Origin: Paraburkholderia hospita
Lineage (GTDB): Bacteria > Pseudomonadota > Gammaproteobacteria > Burkholderiales > Burkholderiaceae
Assembly (NCBI RefSeq): GCF_002902965.1
Contig: NZ_CP026108.1
Span: 62,001-126,000, forward strand
Reading direction: 5' to 3'
DNA length: 64,000 bases
Positions within the stretch are counted from its first letter, which is position 1. Every line of letters begins with the position of its first letter. The notes below the pieces were generated by a model that saw only the letters and a list, made by a program, of their open reading frames with translations, was not told where the DNA came from and ran no database searches. The translations under genes and the position numbers were made by a program. This document shows positions 17,741 through 25,052 of the stretch, in pieces.

Positions 17741-18145
17741 TCAAACGCTTGCCGCTGTGCGCGACAGCTGTTGCACGTTGCTTGCGGCGTTCTCTATGGT
17801 CAGGTCGCTTTTGCGTTTGACCTGGCCTTCGAGCGACGCGCGCGGTCCGAGACGGATCGTCCCGTAGTAATAGACGTTGCCAATGACCCGGCCATTGATT
17901 TCGAGAACTCCCCGCGCGTGCACGTCGCCCTCGACCGTGCCGTCCACGCGAACGTGCTCGCCTTCGACCTGGCCTTTGACCATGCCGCCCTGACCGATAT
18001 GCAGGAGGCCAGCGTTCGACACAATGTTGCCGTCCACGATGGCAAAGCTGCTGAGCCCGTGATCGAGAAAGACATTCCCGTGGATTGAAAGACCTGCGGA
18101 CAGGAGCGTGACATTAAGCGGTTGCGGCTTCATCGGATGCCTCAT
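17741..18145 (-). CDS. Bactofilin-family polymer protein
   Basis: The 134-aa product is built of short right-handed beta-helix repeats with the bactofilin pattern (GNVFLDHGLSSFAIVDGNI, HVRVDGTVEGDVHARG, LEINGRVIGNVYYYG). Bactofilins self-assemble into filaments without nucleotide and scaffold membrane or cell-wall proteins. The start overlaps the upstream stop (TGATG), so it is coupled to the preceding membrane protein, a probable partner. A bactofilin on a conjugative element is unusual. Confidence 0.85.
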   Translation of the reverse strand: MRHPMKPQPLNVTLLSAGLSIHGNVFLDHGLSSFAIVDGNIVSNAGLLHIGQGGMVKGQVEGEHVRVDGTVEGDVHARGVLEINGRVIGNVYYYGTIRLGPRASLEGQVKRKSDLTIENAASNVQQLSRTAASV

Positions 18146-19017
18146 CAAAAGAGCTGTACGTCGCCAGCCTTTGCGGGCTGTGCTTTGGGTTGAGCGGGCG
18201 CGGCCGATTCAGGCGATGTCTCGCTGTTTGTGGCTGCGGTCGCATGACGGGTAACCCGGTGCAGCGGGCGCAATGCGGGGTGTTGCTCGGGCTTGGGTGC
18301 CTCCGGCGTCGTTGACACAGCTGACTTGACCTGTGTTGTCGACGAGGTTGCGGCGGAGGGCTGCGCAGGCTGATTTCGCGTCTGCGCTTCTGCCGTCGCG
18401 GGCGGCGTCGTTGGGGCTGCCGACGAGGGCGTCGCAACAGCACTCACCGGTGCAACTGGCGGCGACTGTCGCGGCGCTCGAATGGGGGACGCCGCAGCAG
18501 CCACGTTCTCGGCGGCGGGGCGAGTGGTCGGCACAGTCTGTGCGACCGCCGGATTGGAATTGGCTGCCGCGAGCGAACGCGCGTCGACATTGGCCAGCGC
18601 GGATTGAGCGACGGGCTTGTGCGTGTCGAAATCGCTCGACGTCAGCGGTCGCGCGGGATTGACGTCGATCGGCATCTCGCCTTGCGGCCCGCTCGCCGGG
18701 ATCGAGCCGGGCGCCTGCTTCGCAGCGCTCGCGACAGCGGCGATTGGAGCAACCACGGTCTCATGCATCGCGTGCCAGATACGCGCGATGCTCATCCCAC
18801 CGCCCGCCGCAACGGCTGCGATGGCAAGCGCGACGAGAGCGGGCTTCCCAGCCTTGCGCAGCCCGCCGGCGAAGGCCAGCGCGCGAACACGCGCACTCGG
18901 TCCGGCATCGGGAGCCGGTAGCGCGGGCATGGCCGCCGTATGACTCGCTATGTCGATGATCACCGGCTGCGCGGTGTACTGCGCGTGCAGTGCCTGAATT
19001 TCCCTTAGGTCCATCAT
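18145..19017 (-). CDS. Single-pass membrane protein with Ala/Pro-rich linker, 290 aa
   Basis: The start is set at ATG 19017, with AGGAGAG 4 bp upstream. A short N-terminal cytoplasmic segment (MMDLREIQALHAQYTAQP) is followed by a membrane helix at about residues 63-82 (VALAIAAVAAGGG...). The rest is a long Pro/Ala/Thr-rich, TonB-like periplasmic region. It is coupled to the bactofilin gene by TGATG. It could be the membrane anchor for the bactofilin filament. Function otherwise unknown. Confidence 0.65.
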   Translation of the reverse strand: MMDLREIQALHAQYTAQPVIIDIASHTAAMPALPAPDAGPSARVRALAFAGGLRKAGKPALVALAIAAVAAGGGMSIARIWHAMHETVVAPIAAVASAAKQAPGSIPASGPQGEMPIDVNPARPLTSSDFDTHKPVAQSALANVDARSLAAANSNPAVAQTVPTTRPAAENVAAAASPIRAPRQSPPVAPVSAVATPSSAAPTTPPATAEAQTRNQPAQPSAATSSTTQVKSAVSTTPEAPKPEQHPALRPLHRVTRHATAATNSETSPESAAPAQPKAQPAKAGDVQLF

Positions 19018-19039
19018 TTCTCTCCTGTGACAGAGTTCG

Positions 19040-19066
19040 AGCGTAGCCACCCCGCCACGAAGTCAA
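19040..19066 (-). promoter_or_regulatory. Promoter-like TTGACT-N15-TACGCT
   Basis: On the minus strand, TTGACT (19061-19066) and TACGCT (19040-19045) are separated by 15 bp. The start codon at 19017 follows after a leader of about 16 nt. The same TTGACT with 15-bp spacing precedes the genes starting at 32902 and 33515. Confidence 0.4.
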
Positions 19067-19110
19067 GTTCGTGCCGGACGCTGCCATGGTCTGCAAAGAA
19101 TGGCGTAGCG

Positions 19111-19737
19111 CTATTGCTCGCGTCGCTCGCCGACGATGTCGTACTGATCGTTGTCCGGCATGCAGATCTGCACGATCTGTTTGAGCCTGCGCTCAGCGTT
19201 GTTGAGGATGCGCGCGCGGTCGTCGCCAGTGATCTTGCCCTGTACGACACGCTCGGTAGCCCGGACGTACACACGGTCGTATTGCGTGAGACATCGGACG
19301 AGCAATCCCGCGAGCGGCCGCGTGATCGTCAGTTCGATCAGGTCGTGCGGCAGTTCGATGGGGCGCGCGTTCTGGCGCAGTAGCCACTGCTCGGTCTTGC
19401 GCAGCCACTCCGAGGTTTCGCGCAGTGCCGCCTCGAGCGCGCGCACTTTCCCACCGCGTGCGACCGCAATCTTCGCCGCGCAGAAGTTGTAGTCGGAGCG
19501 AATGTAGTTCCGCGCGAACAGGGATGAGTAGCGCAGAACGGTCTTGGCATCCGACTCCGGGTTGATACGCGCAACCCGTGAATCGCTCGTAAGACGTTCA
19601 ATCGGTTTCAGTCCAATACTCGCCGCTACCGAGACGGGGGGCTGCTGTGGTTGAGCGAGGGTGCCCGGTGCTGGATGATCGGGTGCAATGTCGGGGCGCG
19701 GGTCCGGCTCCGGCGTCTGTTCAAGAACTGCGGCCAT
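19111..19737 (-). CDS. AcaB/DUF1845-like element protein, 208 aa
   Basis: A Pro-rich N-terminal region (residues 1-45) precedes a helical domain with 'VLRYSSLFARNYIRSDYNFCA' and 'LVRCLTQYDRVYVRATERV' blocks. These resemble the TIGR03761/AcaB-type proteins of IncA/C and Pseudomonas-type integrative elements (a YDR motif in a helix pair). The start is ambiguous: ATG 19737 is chosen over an upstream GTG at 19764. The family match is from memory and approximate. Those proteins are thought to regulate transfer genes. Confidence 0.5.
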   Translation of the reverse strand: MAAVLEQTPEPDPRPDIAPDHPAPGTLAQPQQPPVSVAASIGLKPIERLTSDSRVARINPESDAKTVLRYSSLFARNYIRSDYNFCAAKIAVARGGKVRALEAALRETSEWLRKTEQWLLRQNARPIELPHDLIELTITRPLAGLLVRCLTQYDRVYVRATERVVQGKITGDDRARILNNAERRLKQIVQICMPDNDQYDIVGERREQ

Positions 19738-20177
19738 GTGAATTTTTCGGGTGGTCTCTCTCACCGGCCATTTTGCGCGACCACGTCAGACGATATGCGG
19801 TCAAAAGCTGCACTGTTTTCGTGACCTTTCGGGGCATTGCAGGCCAGATTTTGCGCAATACTGACTCTACTTCCTGCGTCGCTGACGCATCGACACTGAC
19901 CCGGCTAGCCCGGAGTCCATCTTCTGTACAAGCCGTGCCTTGAGCATGCTCCGACCAGGCGGCAACTGGTGTGGAATATTCTTCTGATGAGCGCCTAGCC
20001 AGCGCTCCCCATTCATTCAGTCATAAAACTCGTCACCGGCCGCATTCATTTGCGCCGAGACATCGTTCGGACCCGGACATCGGGTGTTCTCTCTCCAGAG
20101 CCTAGTCTGGGTAGAACGATCGAAGTGGACTGAACCGTGATCCTGCGGCGGAATGAATTTTCCGAAAATGGGCTGTT
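19738..20177. other. Divergent intergenic region
   Basis: No convincing gene is seen. It separates the leftward operon (19737) from the rightward array that starts after 20178 and should carry promoters for both. Confidence 0.4.
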
Positions 20178-20332
20178 GCGCAGCGTGACCATGCTGCGCG
20201 AGGGCGACTTACGCCCTCGTATATGAGCCTTGCGGCTCCCTGAGCGCCACGACCCCGGAAGGGTTGTGGCGCTCGGGTCATTTCCATCGAATCCCGAAAC
20301 GCGTTCCTCACACCGAGGGACGCGTTTTTTTT
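20178..20332 (+). ncRNA. Array of five consecutive stem-loops, possible structured RNA or leader
   Basis: Stems, in order: GCGCAGC/GCTGCGC (20178-20199), CGAGGGCG/CGCCCTCG (20199-20219), GAGCC/GGCTC (20225-20238), GAGCGCCAC/GTGGCGCTC with inner ACCC/GGGT (20242-20274), and AACGCGTTCCTC/GAGGGACGCGTT followed by eight Ts (20298-20332). The last is a canonical terminator. The others have almost no spacer between them. It lies 34 bp upstream of the gene at 20366, so it is either a small RNA or a terminating leader. Confidence 0.5.
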
Positions 20333-20365
20333 CGTCCGTTGTTTCTGTCCCGTTGGAGGTCTTCA

Positions 20366-20635
20366 TTGCTTCCTGACCGTCTTGACCAGCGCATAGCCGA
20401 AGCGATCAGCCGCACGATCGACGAAGAGCGCGCAAATGCCGATACCACGTCGCCGGCATGGCGACAGCGTTGCGAGGTTGCCCAGGTCGCGAAATACAGC
20501 GATCCGGAACGCCGCGTCTTTCTTTCCCATGTAGCCGAACGCCGCGGAGATGCGGCAGCACACGAACTGGAGCAGTCAGCCGGTGAGTTGCGGACAACGG
20601 CCATTTTCTTTCTCGCGAGGAAACCACTCTCATGA
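20366..20635 (+). CDS. Small protein, 89 aa (DUF7696-like), TTG start
   Basis: The start is placed at TTG 20366 because a strong GGAGG lies 7 bp upstream; longer in-frame starts run into the terminator. The product is helical and charged (LPDRLDQRIAEAISRTIDEE..., RRVFLSHVAERRGDAAAHEL). It resembles small 'DUF7696' proteins in which a helix ends with RR-x-F/Y-L-x-x-V, but this is a weak resemblance. It overlaps the next start by 4 bp (ATGA). Confidence 0.6.
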   Translation: MLPDRLDQRIAEAISRTIDEERANADTTSPAWRQRCEVAQVAKYSDPERRVFLSHVAERRGDAAAHELEQSAGELRTTAIFFLARKPLS

Positions 20636-22053
20636 ACGCAGTAGTCAATCTGGTCAACGGCCCTGTACGCAGCGTCGTTGAAGAGCGGGCCTTGCGTCCG
20701 CCGGTGATCGGGCACATTCGCCCGGGCATCAAGGTTCTCACTTCAAGAGCACGCGGCAATGCTCGTGCGGTTGAGCTTTACGAGAGCATGGTTTCTGCAG
20801 GTGAGTCTTTCGACGCGATCGCGATGGCACTCGAATCGAAATGCAACCTGAAAAACGCACTCGCGCCGAGAAATACGTCGTACTTCACGTGTCGCCGGTC
20901 GGACTTCACCAATCCCGATGTTGCCGACGAGATCCTGAAACTCTACGGCGAAGATCGCGGCGATGGACTCAAGCTGTATCGCTTCCCGGTGCTGTTCGCG
21001 TTCAATGACTGGATGCAGAACCTGCCGAACCAGATGACCGTCTATGGTACGAATGGCCGGAAGTTCTGGTCACAGTATGAGCGCGACGGCATCCGGTACT
21101 GCATGACGTACGCGAAGGTCGCCCGCGACCAACGTGCGCAACGTGCCGTTCGGCATTTCGGCGGCCGCACCGTCATCCGCCGTCAGGATGAGGCGATCCC
21201 CGATGGCATCTGCGACCCTGAACAGTGTCCGCAGTATCAGGCGCGTCAATGCAACCTGTCGGCGAGTTTCATCTTCGCCGTGCCGGATATCAAGGGCCTT
21301 GGTCTCATCGAACTGCCGACCAACTCGATCTACGTGCTTCAAAAAGCTTACTCGGCGATGCAGACCGTACAGCTTGCGCGAGGCAAGCTAACCGGCACGC
21401 GATTCTGGATCACGAAGCGGGAGTTCGATATCACGCGGATCAACGAGAACGGCGAGGCAGTGCGCACGCCGCAGATGCTTACCGTGCTCGATGCCGATAT
21501 CGATATCGGTGCGCTGCTCGACGCAGCCGAGGACGCAGCACCGGCACTCGACGCCGCAAATCAGGCTGTTGCCTTGATCGAAGCCAGCGGTAACGTGGTT
21601 CCGATTGTCAACGTCGCAGAGCAGTCGGGTGAGCTGGTGACGCAATCGAACGAGGCCGCCGAAGCTGGTGGCGCATCGCCGGCGGTTGCCTTGACGCAAC
21701 CGGCAGAGTCGACGTCGGAACATCAGACCGGGAATCCGGCGAATACGACGTCTGCTAGCGGTCCGCTCCTGCAGCACGTTCTCTCGGTTCACGACAGCGG
21801 CGAGGGCGAAGCGCCCGAGTCACTGTCCGACAAGCGCGAGCGCATGTCTGACCTGCTTCAGCGGTTGGGCCTGAGCGCGGATAACCGGCAGCAGGATTTC
21901 CGGATATACGCGCACACGGTGTTTGGGCGCGGCTGGGCTGAGCGAGTGGCTGACGTCGATCGCATGAACGAAAGACTGGTCAAGGCGTTGACTGACCCCG
22001 CCGAGCTCGATCGTGAGATCGACGCGGCCAGGCAGCCGACGTTTCTGGACTGA
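20632..22053 (+). CDS. Gp3-like recombination-directionality-factor family protein (annotated 'hydrolase or metal-binding' in SXT/IncA/C elements)
   Basis: The 473-aa product has an N-terminal domain with CNLKNALAPRNTSYFTCRRSDF, a central YRFPVLFAFNDWMQNLPNQ block and a Cys cluster CDPEQCPQYQARQC (about residues 197-210). The Gp3-like RDF family combines this sort of block with metal-binding cysteines. Residues about 285-395 are an acidic Ala-rich linker. The C-terminus is helical. Gp3-type proteins redirect serine integrases to excision, but on these elements the role is unproved. The assignment is approximate. Confidence 0.55.
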   Translation: MNAVVNLVNGPVRSVVEERALRPPVIGHIRPGIKVLTSRARGNARAVELYESMVSAGESFDAIAMALESKCNLKNALAPRNTSYFTCRRSDFTNPDVADEILKLYGEDRGDGLKLYRFPVLFAFNDWMQNLPNQMTVYGTNGRKFWSQYERDGIRYCMTYAKVARDQRAQRAVRHFGGRTVIRRQDEAIPDGICDPEQCPQYQARQCNLSASFIFAVPDIKGLGLIELPTNSIYVLQKAYSAMQTVQLARGKLTGTRFWITKREFDITRINENGEAVRTPQMLTVLDADIDIGALLDAAEDAAPALDAANQAVALIEASGNVVPIVNVAEQSGELVTQSNEAAEAGGASPAVALTQPAESTSEHQTGNPANTTSASGPLLQHVLSVHDSGEGEAPESLSDKRERMSDLLQRLGLSADNRQQDFRIYAHTVFGRGWAERVADVDRMNERLVKALTDPAELDREIDAARQPTFLD

Positions 22054-22077
22054 CGTTCGTAATCCCCTAATGCAGTG

Positions 22078-22102
22078 CCAGCCCTTCGGGGCTGGTTTTC
22101 TT
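22078..22102 (+). terminator. Hairpin terminator after the Gp3-like gene
   Basis: CCAGCCC/GGGCTGG stem around a TTCG tetraloop, followed by TTTTCTTCT. Confidence 0.8.
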
Positions 22103-22135
22103 CTACTCGTCATCGAGACCATTTCAGCAAGCCTG

Positions 22136-22179
22136 CGTTTGCTCAAATCGTTTCGATAGCGCATCCCGCGCATCGAAAT
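22136..22179 (+). repeat. 44-bp leader repeat, copy 1
   Basis: Runs from CGTTTGCTCAAA to GCGCATCGAAAT and differs from 22739-22782 at about five positions. It contains a stem TTTCGAT-A-GCGC / GCGC-ATCGAAA. An AGCAA.../TTGCT pair overlaps its left end. It precedes the gene at 22232. Confidence 0.65.
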
Positions 22180-22231
22180 GCCGCGCAAGTGGCCATCCGT
22201 GCCGTAGAGGCACTACTTTCTAAGAGGAACC

Positions 22232-22663
22232 ATGAAGAAGCTTGCAAAGACCCTGCTTGTCGCTGCTATTGCGAGTTTGTCGGCGGCACCTGCGTTTTCC
22301 TGTTCGTTGCAGGACATTACGACGGAGCCGCTGCGCAACATCATCAACCAGCAGGGCGGCTATCCGATCAGCGACGAACAATGTGCCATGTTGAACGCCC
22401 ATTATCTGCGGATTCACGTAGACGGTGATGCGGTCGTCCTCGATGGCGTGAATATGGCGTGGGCGGACGTGTCCGTGATGAACGCGGACCACGTCATTTC
22501 GACGAAAAGCGGCGTAAGCACGCGGATTAACCGGAAGGCCACGCCCAGTCAGACCGTCGCGAACCAGTTGTTCTATGAAGCCTTGCAGCACGCGGTGAAC
22601 TCGCTGGACTGGACTGCCGCCACCGGGCAGTTCTCGTCATCGGGGAAGTCGCTGCTCAACTGA
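22232..22663 (+). CDS. Secreted hypothetical protein, 143 aa
   Basis: ATG 22232 follows AAGAGGAACC. There is a clear signal peptide (MKKLAKTLLVAAIASLSAAPAF, cleavage near FS-C). A Cys just after the cleavage region and one at 'DEQCAML' may pair. The mature part is about 120 residues of mixed alpha/beta composition. It is flanked on both sides by the repeated hairpin leader. Function unknown. Confidence 0.65.
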   Translation: MKKLAKTLLVAAIASLSAAPAFSCSLQDITTEPLRNIINQQGGYPISDEQCAMLNAHYLRIHVDGDAVVLDGVNMAWADVSVMNADHVISTKSGVSTRINRKATPSQTVANQLFYEALQHAVNSLDWTAATGQFSSSGKSLLN

Positions 22664-22678
22664 CGCTCTACCGTGTAT

Positions 22679-22698
22679 AGCCAGCCGTTGGGCTGGCT
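22679..22698 (+). other. Hairpin without T-run after the secreted-protein gene
   Basis: AGCCAGCC/GGCTGGCT with a GTT(G) loop; no T-tract follows, so it is not a classical terminator. It mirrors the terminator at 22078 that heads the first leader copy. Confidence 0.5.
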
Positions 22699-22738
22699 AC
22701 TGCCACCTACGACGAAAACGCTTTAGCAAGCGAACCGT

Positions 22739-22782
22739 CGTTTGCTCAAACGCTTTCGACCGCGCATCCCGCGCATCGAAAT
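22739..22782 (+). repeat. 44-bp leader repeat, copy 2
   Basis: Near-identical to 22136-22179, including the stem ending GCGCATCGAAAT. It precedes the SbcD-like gene. An additional palindrome-like CACGCCGTGATCACGGC follows immediately. Confidence 0.65.
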
Positions 22783-22881
22783 CACGCCGTGATCACGGCC
22801 ATCTCTTTTTCACACGTCCTTGCGGACGTCAATTCCATCCAGGCTGCCCGCGGGCGGCCATTTTTATTTCTGGAGGCGAAA

Positions 22882-24264
22882 TTGCAACTCGCACATTTCT
22901 CTGATCTGCATTACGCGCCGGACAACTTGATCGAATCGGATCGTTGCTTCAGCTTCGCCGTCAGCGATGCGATCGAGCGCGGCGCCGAGGTCGGCGTGAT
23001 CTCGGGCGACTCGACTGACCACCGCCTCGACGCTCACGCCCCATCGCTAAATGCGCTAGCCACGCAGGTTCACCGGCTGGCCAATTCGATGCCAGTCCTC
23101 ATGCTTCAGGGCACGTTTTCGCACGAGCCTCCGGGCACGCTCGACAACTTCGCGCTAATGGGCGGCACGCATCAGATCTTCGTAGCGGACCGCGTTGCCC
23201 AGGTCGCGCTGATCGATGGTCGGTTCTGGGCGTCGAAAGGGCCCGTGTTCTCCGATGACGAGCTGCGCCAGTTCATCGACCTCAAACCCGAAGTGGTGTT
23301 CACCTGCCTTCCCACGGTCAACAAGGGCCAGCTTGCCGCGAGCGTTGGCGCGCTCGAGGCAGGTACGGGACTGGGCGATGTGCTTGCCGCATTTCTGGCG
23401 GCGGCAGGCCGGGTGAACAGGCAGTTTCGCGCTTCGGGAATCCGGACGGTGGGCGTGTCGCATGGCACTGTCAACGGTTGCACGACTGAGCATGGCGTCG
23501 TGATGGCTGGCTTCGATCACGAATTCTCACTGACGGCGCTGTTTGATGCCGAATGCGATGGATTCATGCTCGGTCATATCCACAAGGAGCAACAATGGGA
23601 GCGCGATAGCAGGCTGGTCGCCTACCCCGGATCGATCGGGCGGTTCCATTACGGCGAGGAAGGCGATAAGGGCTATCTCGTCTGGAATGTCGAGCCGGGC
23701 AACACGACGGCAACGCTGGTTCCGACTCCATCGCGTCAGATGATTTGCGTCGATTTCGACGGGCCGCCCGACATGGCACGGCTCGAAGAGATCGCTGCGG
23801 CCGCCGGCGACAAGTTCGTGCGGGTGCGCTGGCAGATCGACGAGGAGCATCGGCAGGCGGTCGACCGCGAAGCCATCAAGGCGCTGTTCGCCGGCGCGGC
23901 GGATCTCAAGGTGGAAGCCCGGATCTTGCCTGTCGTACGCAGCCGGGCCCAGGGCATCAGCCTGGAGACGACTGTCGAAGGCAAGCTCGCTCGCTGGTGT
24001 GATCTTGCCAGTGTCGAAGCCGACCCACTGCAGGAGCGATTGCAGCTGCTCGCCTCGGGCGACGCGGAAGCGATCGCTGCCAGTGTGCTGGAACGCATTG
24101 ACTCGCTGGCGCAGCCGCTCTCCCTCGCCGTCGTGCTGCCGCATCCGGCGGCATCAACACCGGCGCTGGAAGACGCTGCACCTGCCGTCGAGCCACAACC
24201 TGCAAAGCCGGCAGCAGCAGCATCGACGCTCGACTGGCTCAATGATGATCTGTTTGCGGCCTAG
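22882..24264 (+). CDS. SbcD/Mre11-like metallophosphoesterase nuclease, TTG start
   Basis: TTG 22882 is chosen because TGGAGG lies 5 bp upstream and the phosphoesterase fold begins at once (QLAHFSDLHY). Metal-binding motifs are visible: D-x-H (FSDLH, residues 6-10), GDS-TDH (about 43-48), an unusual GTFSHE in place of GNHE, and GHIHKE late in the catalytic domain. At 460 aa it is in the SbcD range. An Ala/Pro-rich tail ends the protein. With the SbcC-like gene at 25040 it should form a Mre11-Rad50-type complex that cuts DNA ends or hairpins. The variant motif III may alter activity. Confidence 0.85.
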   Translation: MQLAHFSDLHYAPDNLIESDRCFSFAVSDAIERGAEVGVISGDSTDHRLDAHAPSLNALATQVHRLANSMPVLMLQGTFSHEPPGTLDNFALMGGTHQIFVADRVAQVALIDGRFWASKGPVFSDDELRQFIDLKPEVVFTCLPTVNKGQLAASVGALEAGTGLGDVLAAFLAAAGRVNRQFRASGIRTVGVSHGTVNGCTTEHGVVMAGFDHEFSLTALFDAECDGFMLGHIHKEQQWERDSRLVAYPGSIGRFHYGEEGDKGYLVWNVEPGNTTATLVPTPSRQMICVDFDGPPDMARLEEIAAAAGDKFVRVRWQIDEEHRQAVDREAIKALFAGAADLKVEARILPVVRSRAQGISLETTVEGKLARWCDLASVEADPLQERLQLLASGDAEAIAASVLERIDSLAQPLSLAVVLPHPAASTPALEDAAPAVEPQPAKPAAAASTLDWLNDDLFAA

Positions 24265-24318
24265 CCGCCATAGCGAGAGTGGCCATGACGGCACTCTCGC
24301 GCGGAACACAGCCGTGTT

Positions 24319-24348
24319 CCGGTAGCGCGCCGCGCCGTGCGCTACCGG
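24319..24348 (+). other. Strong stem-loop in the leader of the 24474 gene
   Basis: CCGGTAGCGC / GCGCTACCGG, a perfect 10-bp stem with a 10-nt loop, not followed by a T-run. Confidence 0.6.
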
Positions 24349-24417
24349 AACAATGTTCACCCGCGTCCTCGACGCATCGATCGCAGTTCGCTGCATCCAT
24401 CTTTTTCTCTTAACCCT

Positions 24418-24452
24418 GGCGGGGATTCATCCCTCCCGGGATGCACTCCGCC
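24418..24452 (+). other. Stem-loop just upstream of the 24474 ribosome site
   Basis: GGCGGGG-ATTCATC pairs imperfectly with GATG-CACTCCGCC. It ends about 20 nt before the start codon, where it could affect translation. Confidence 0.5.
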
Positions 24453-24473
24453 CATCTTCTGTGGAGTGTCATC

Positions 24474-25052
24474 ATGTTTGGTCTCTATCCTGCTGGCGCC
24501 CAATGGGTCCGGCATTTCAGCGCAAAGCGCGCGCCACGCGATATTGGCAAGGTTCTCACGGCCCACGCCGGATTCAACGCTGGCATTTTTCACACCCCGT
24601 TTGGCGAGCATCGCGGTGCGGTGATTGCCCAGTCAGGGCGATTTCTGATCCTCGCCGCAGCCGTCAATGTCGACCAGTCCGATCTGGCCGTCGTCCCTGA
24701 CATCCAGATGCAAAACCTGCTCTGGTCGTTTGAGACGGGATACGCAAGCCAGTGGGGGCCGCGCGAGCTGCTCGCGCTGACTGGCGTGGACAACTGGGAC
24801 GGTCTGATCCGGCGCACCAGTTCCGAATACGCTGCCGTCTGCAAGACCGTCGAAGATGCCGTTGATGGCTCGCTTGAAAAGCGGGCTGTCGAGGCTGCGG
24901 CCGCGGCTGAAGCGGCTAAAGCAGAAGCGGCGAAGCGTGCCGCAATGCCCGACCCCGTCGTTGGCAGGATGTTCTCCAGCGACGACGACGCGCCGTGGCT
25001 GCCTTCCGACTATCTGTTTGACGCGCCGGAGGTGCAACCATGCGCCCACTGA
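24474..25052 (+). CDS. Hypothetical partner protein between SbcD- and SbcC-like genes, 192 aa
   Basis: ATG 24474 follows TGGAGTGTC. The N-terminal about 125 residues form a globular domain (FGLYPAGAQWVRHFSAKR..., WGPRELLALTGVDNWDG). The C-terminal part has a KAEAAKRAA helix and an acidic tail. It overlaps the SbcC-like gene by 13 bp, so translation is coupled. It is absent from ordinary sbcDC operons. It may be a third subunit or a regulator of the nuclease; this is inference from position only. Confidence 0.65.
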   Translation: MFGLYPAGAQWVRHFSAKRAPRDIGKVLTAHAGFNAGIFHTPFGEHRGAVIAQSGRFLILAAAVNVDQSDLAVVPDIQMQNLLWSFETGYASQWGPRELLALTGVDNWDGLIRRTSSEYAAVCKTVEDAVDGSLEKRAVEAAAAAEAAKAEAAKRAAMPDPVVGRMFSSDDDAPWLPSDYLFDAPEVQPCAH

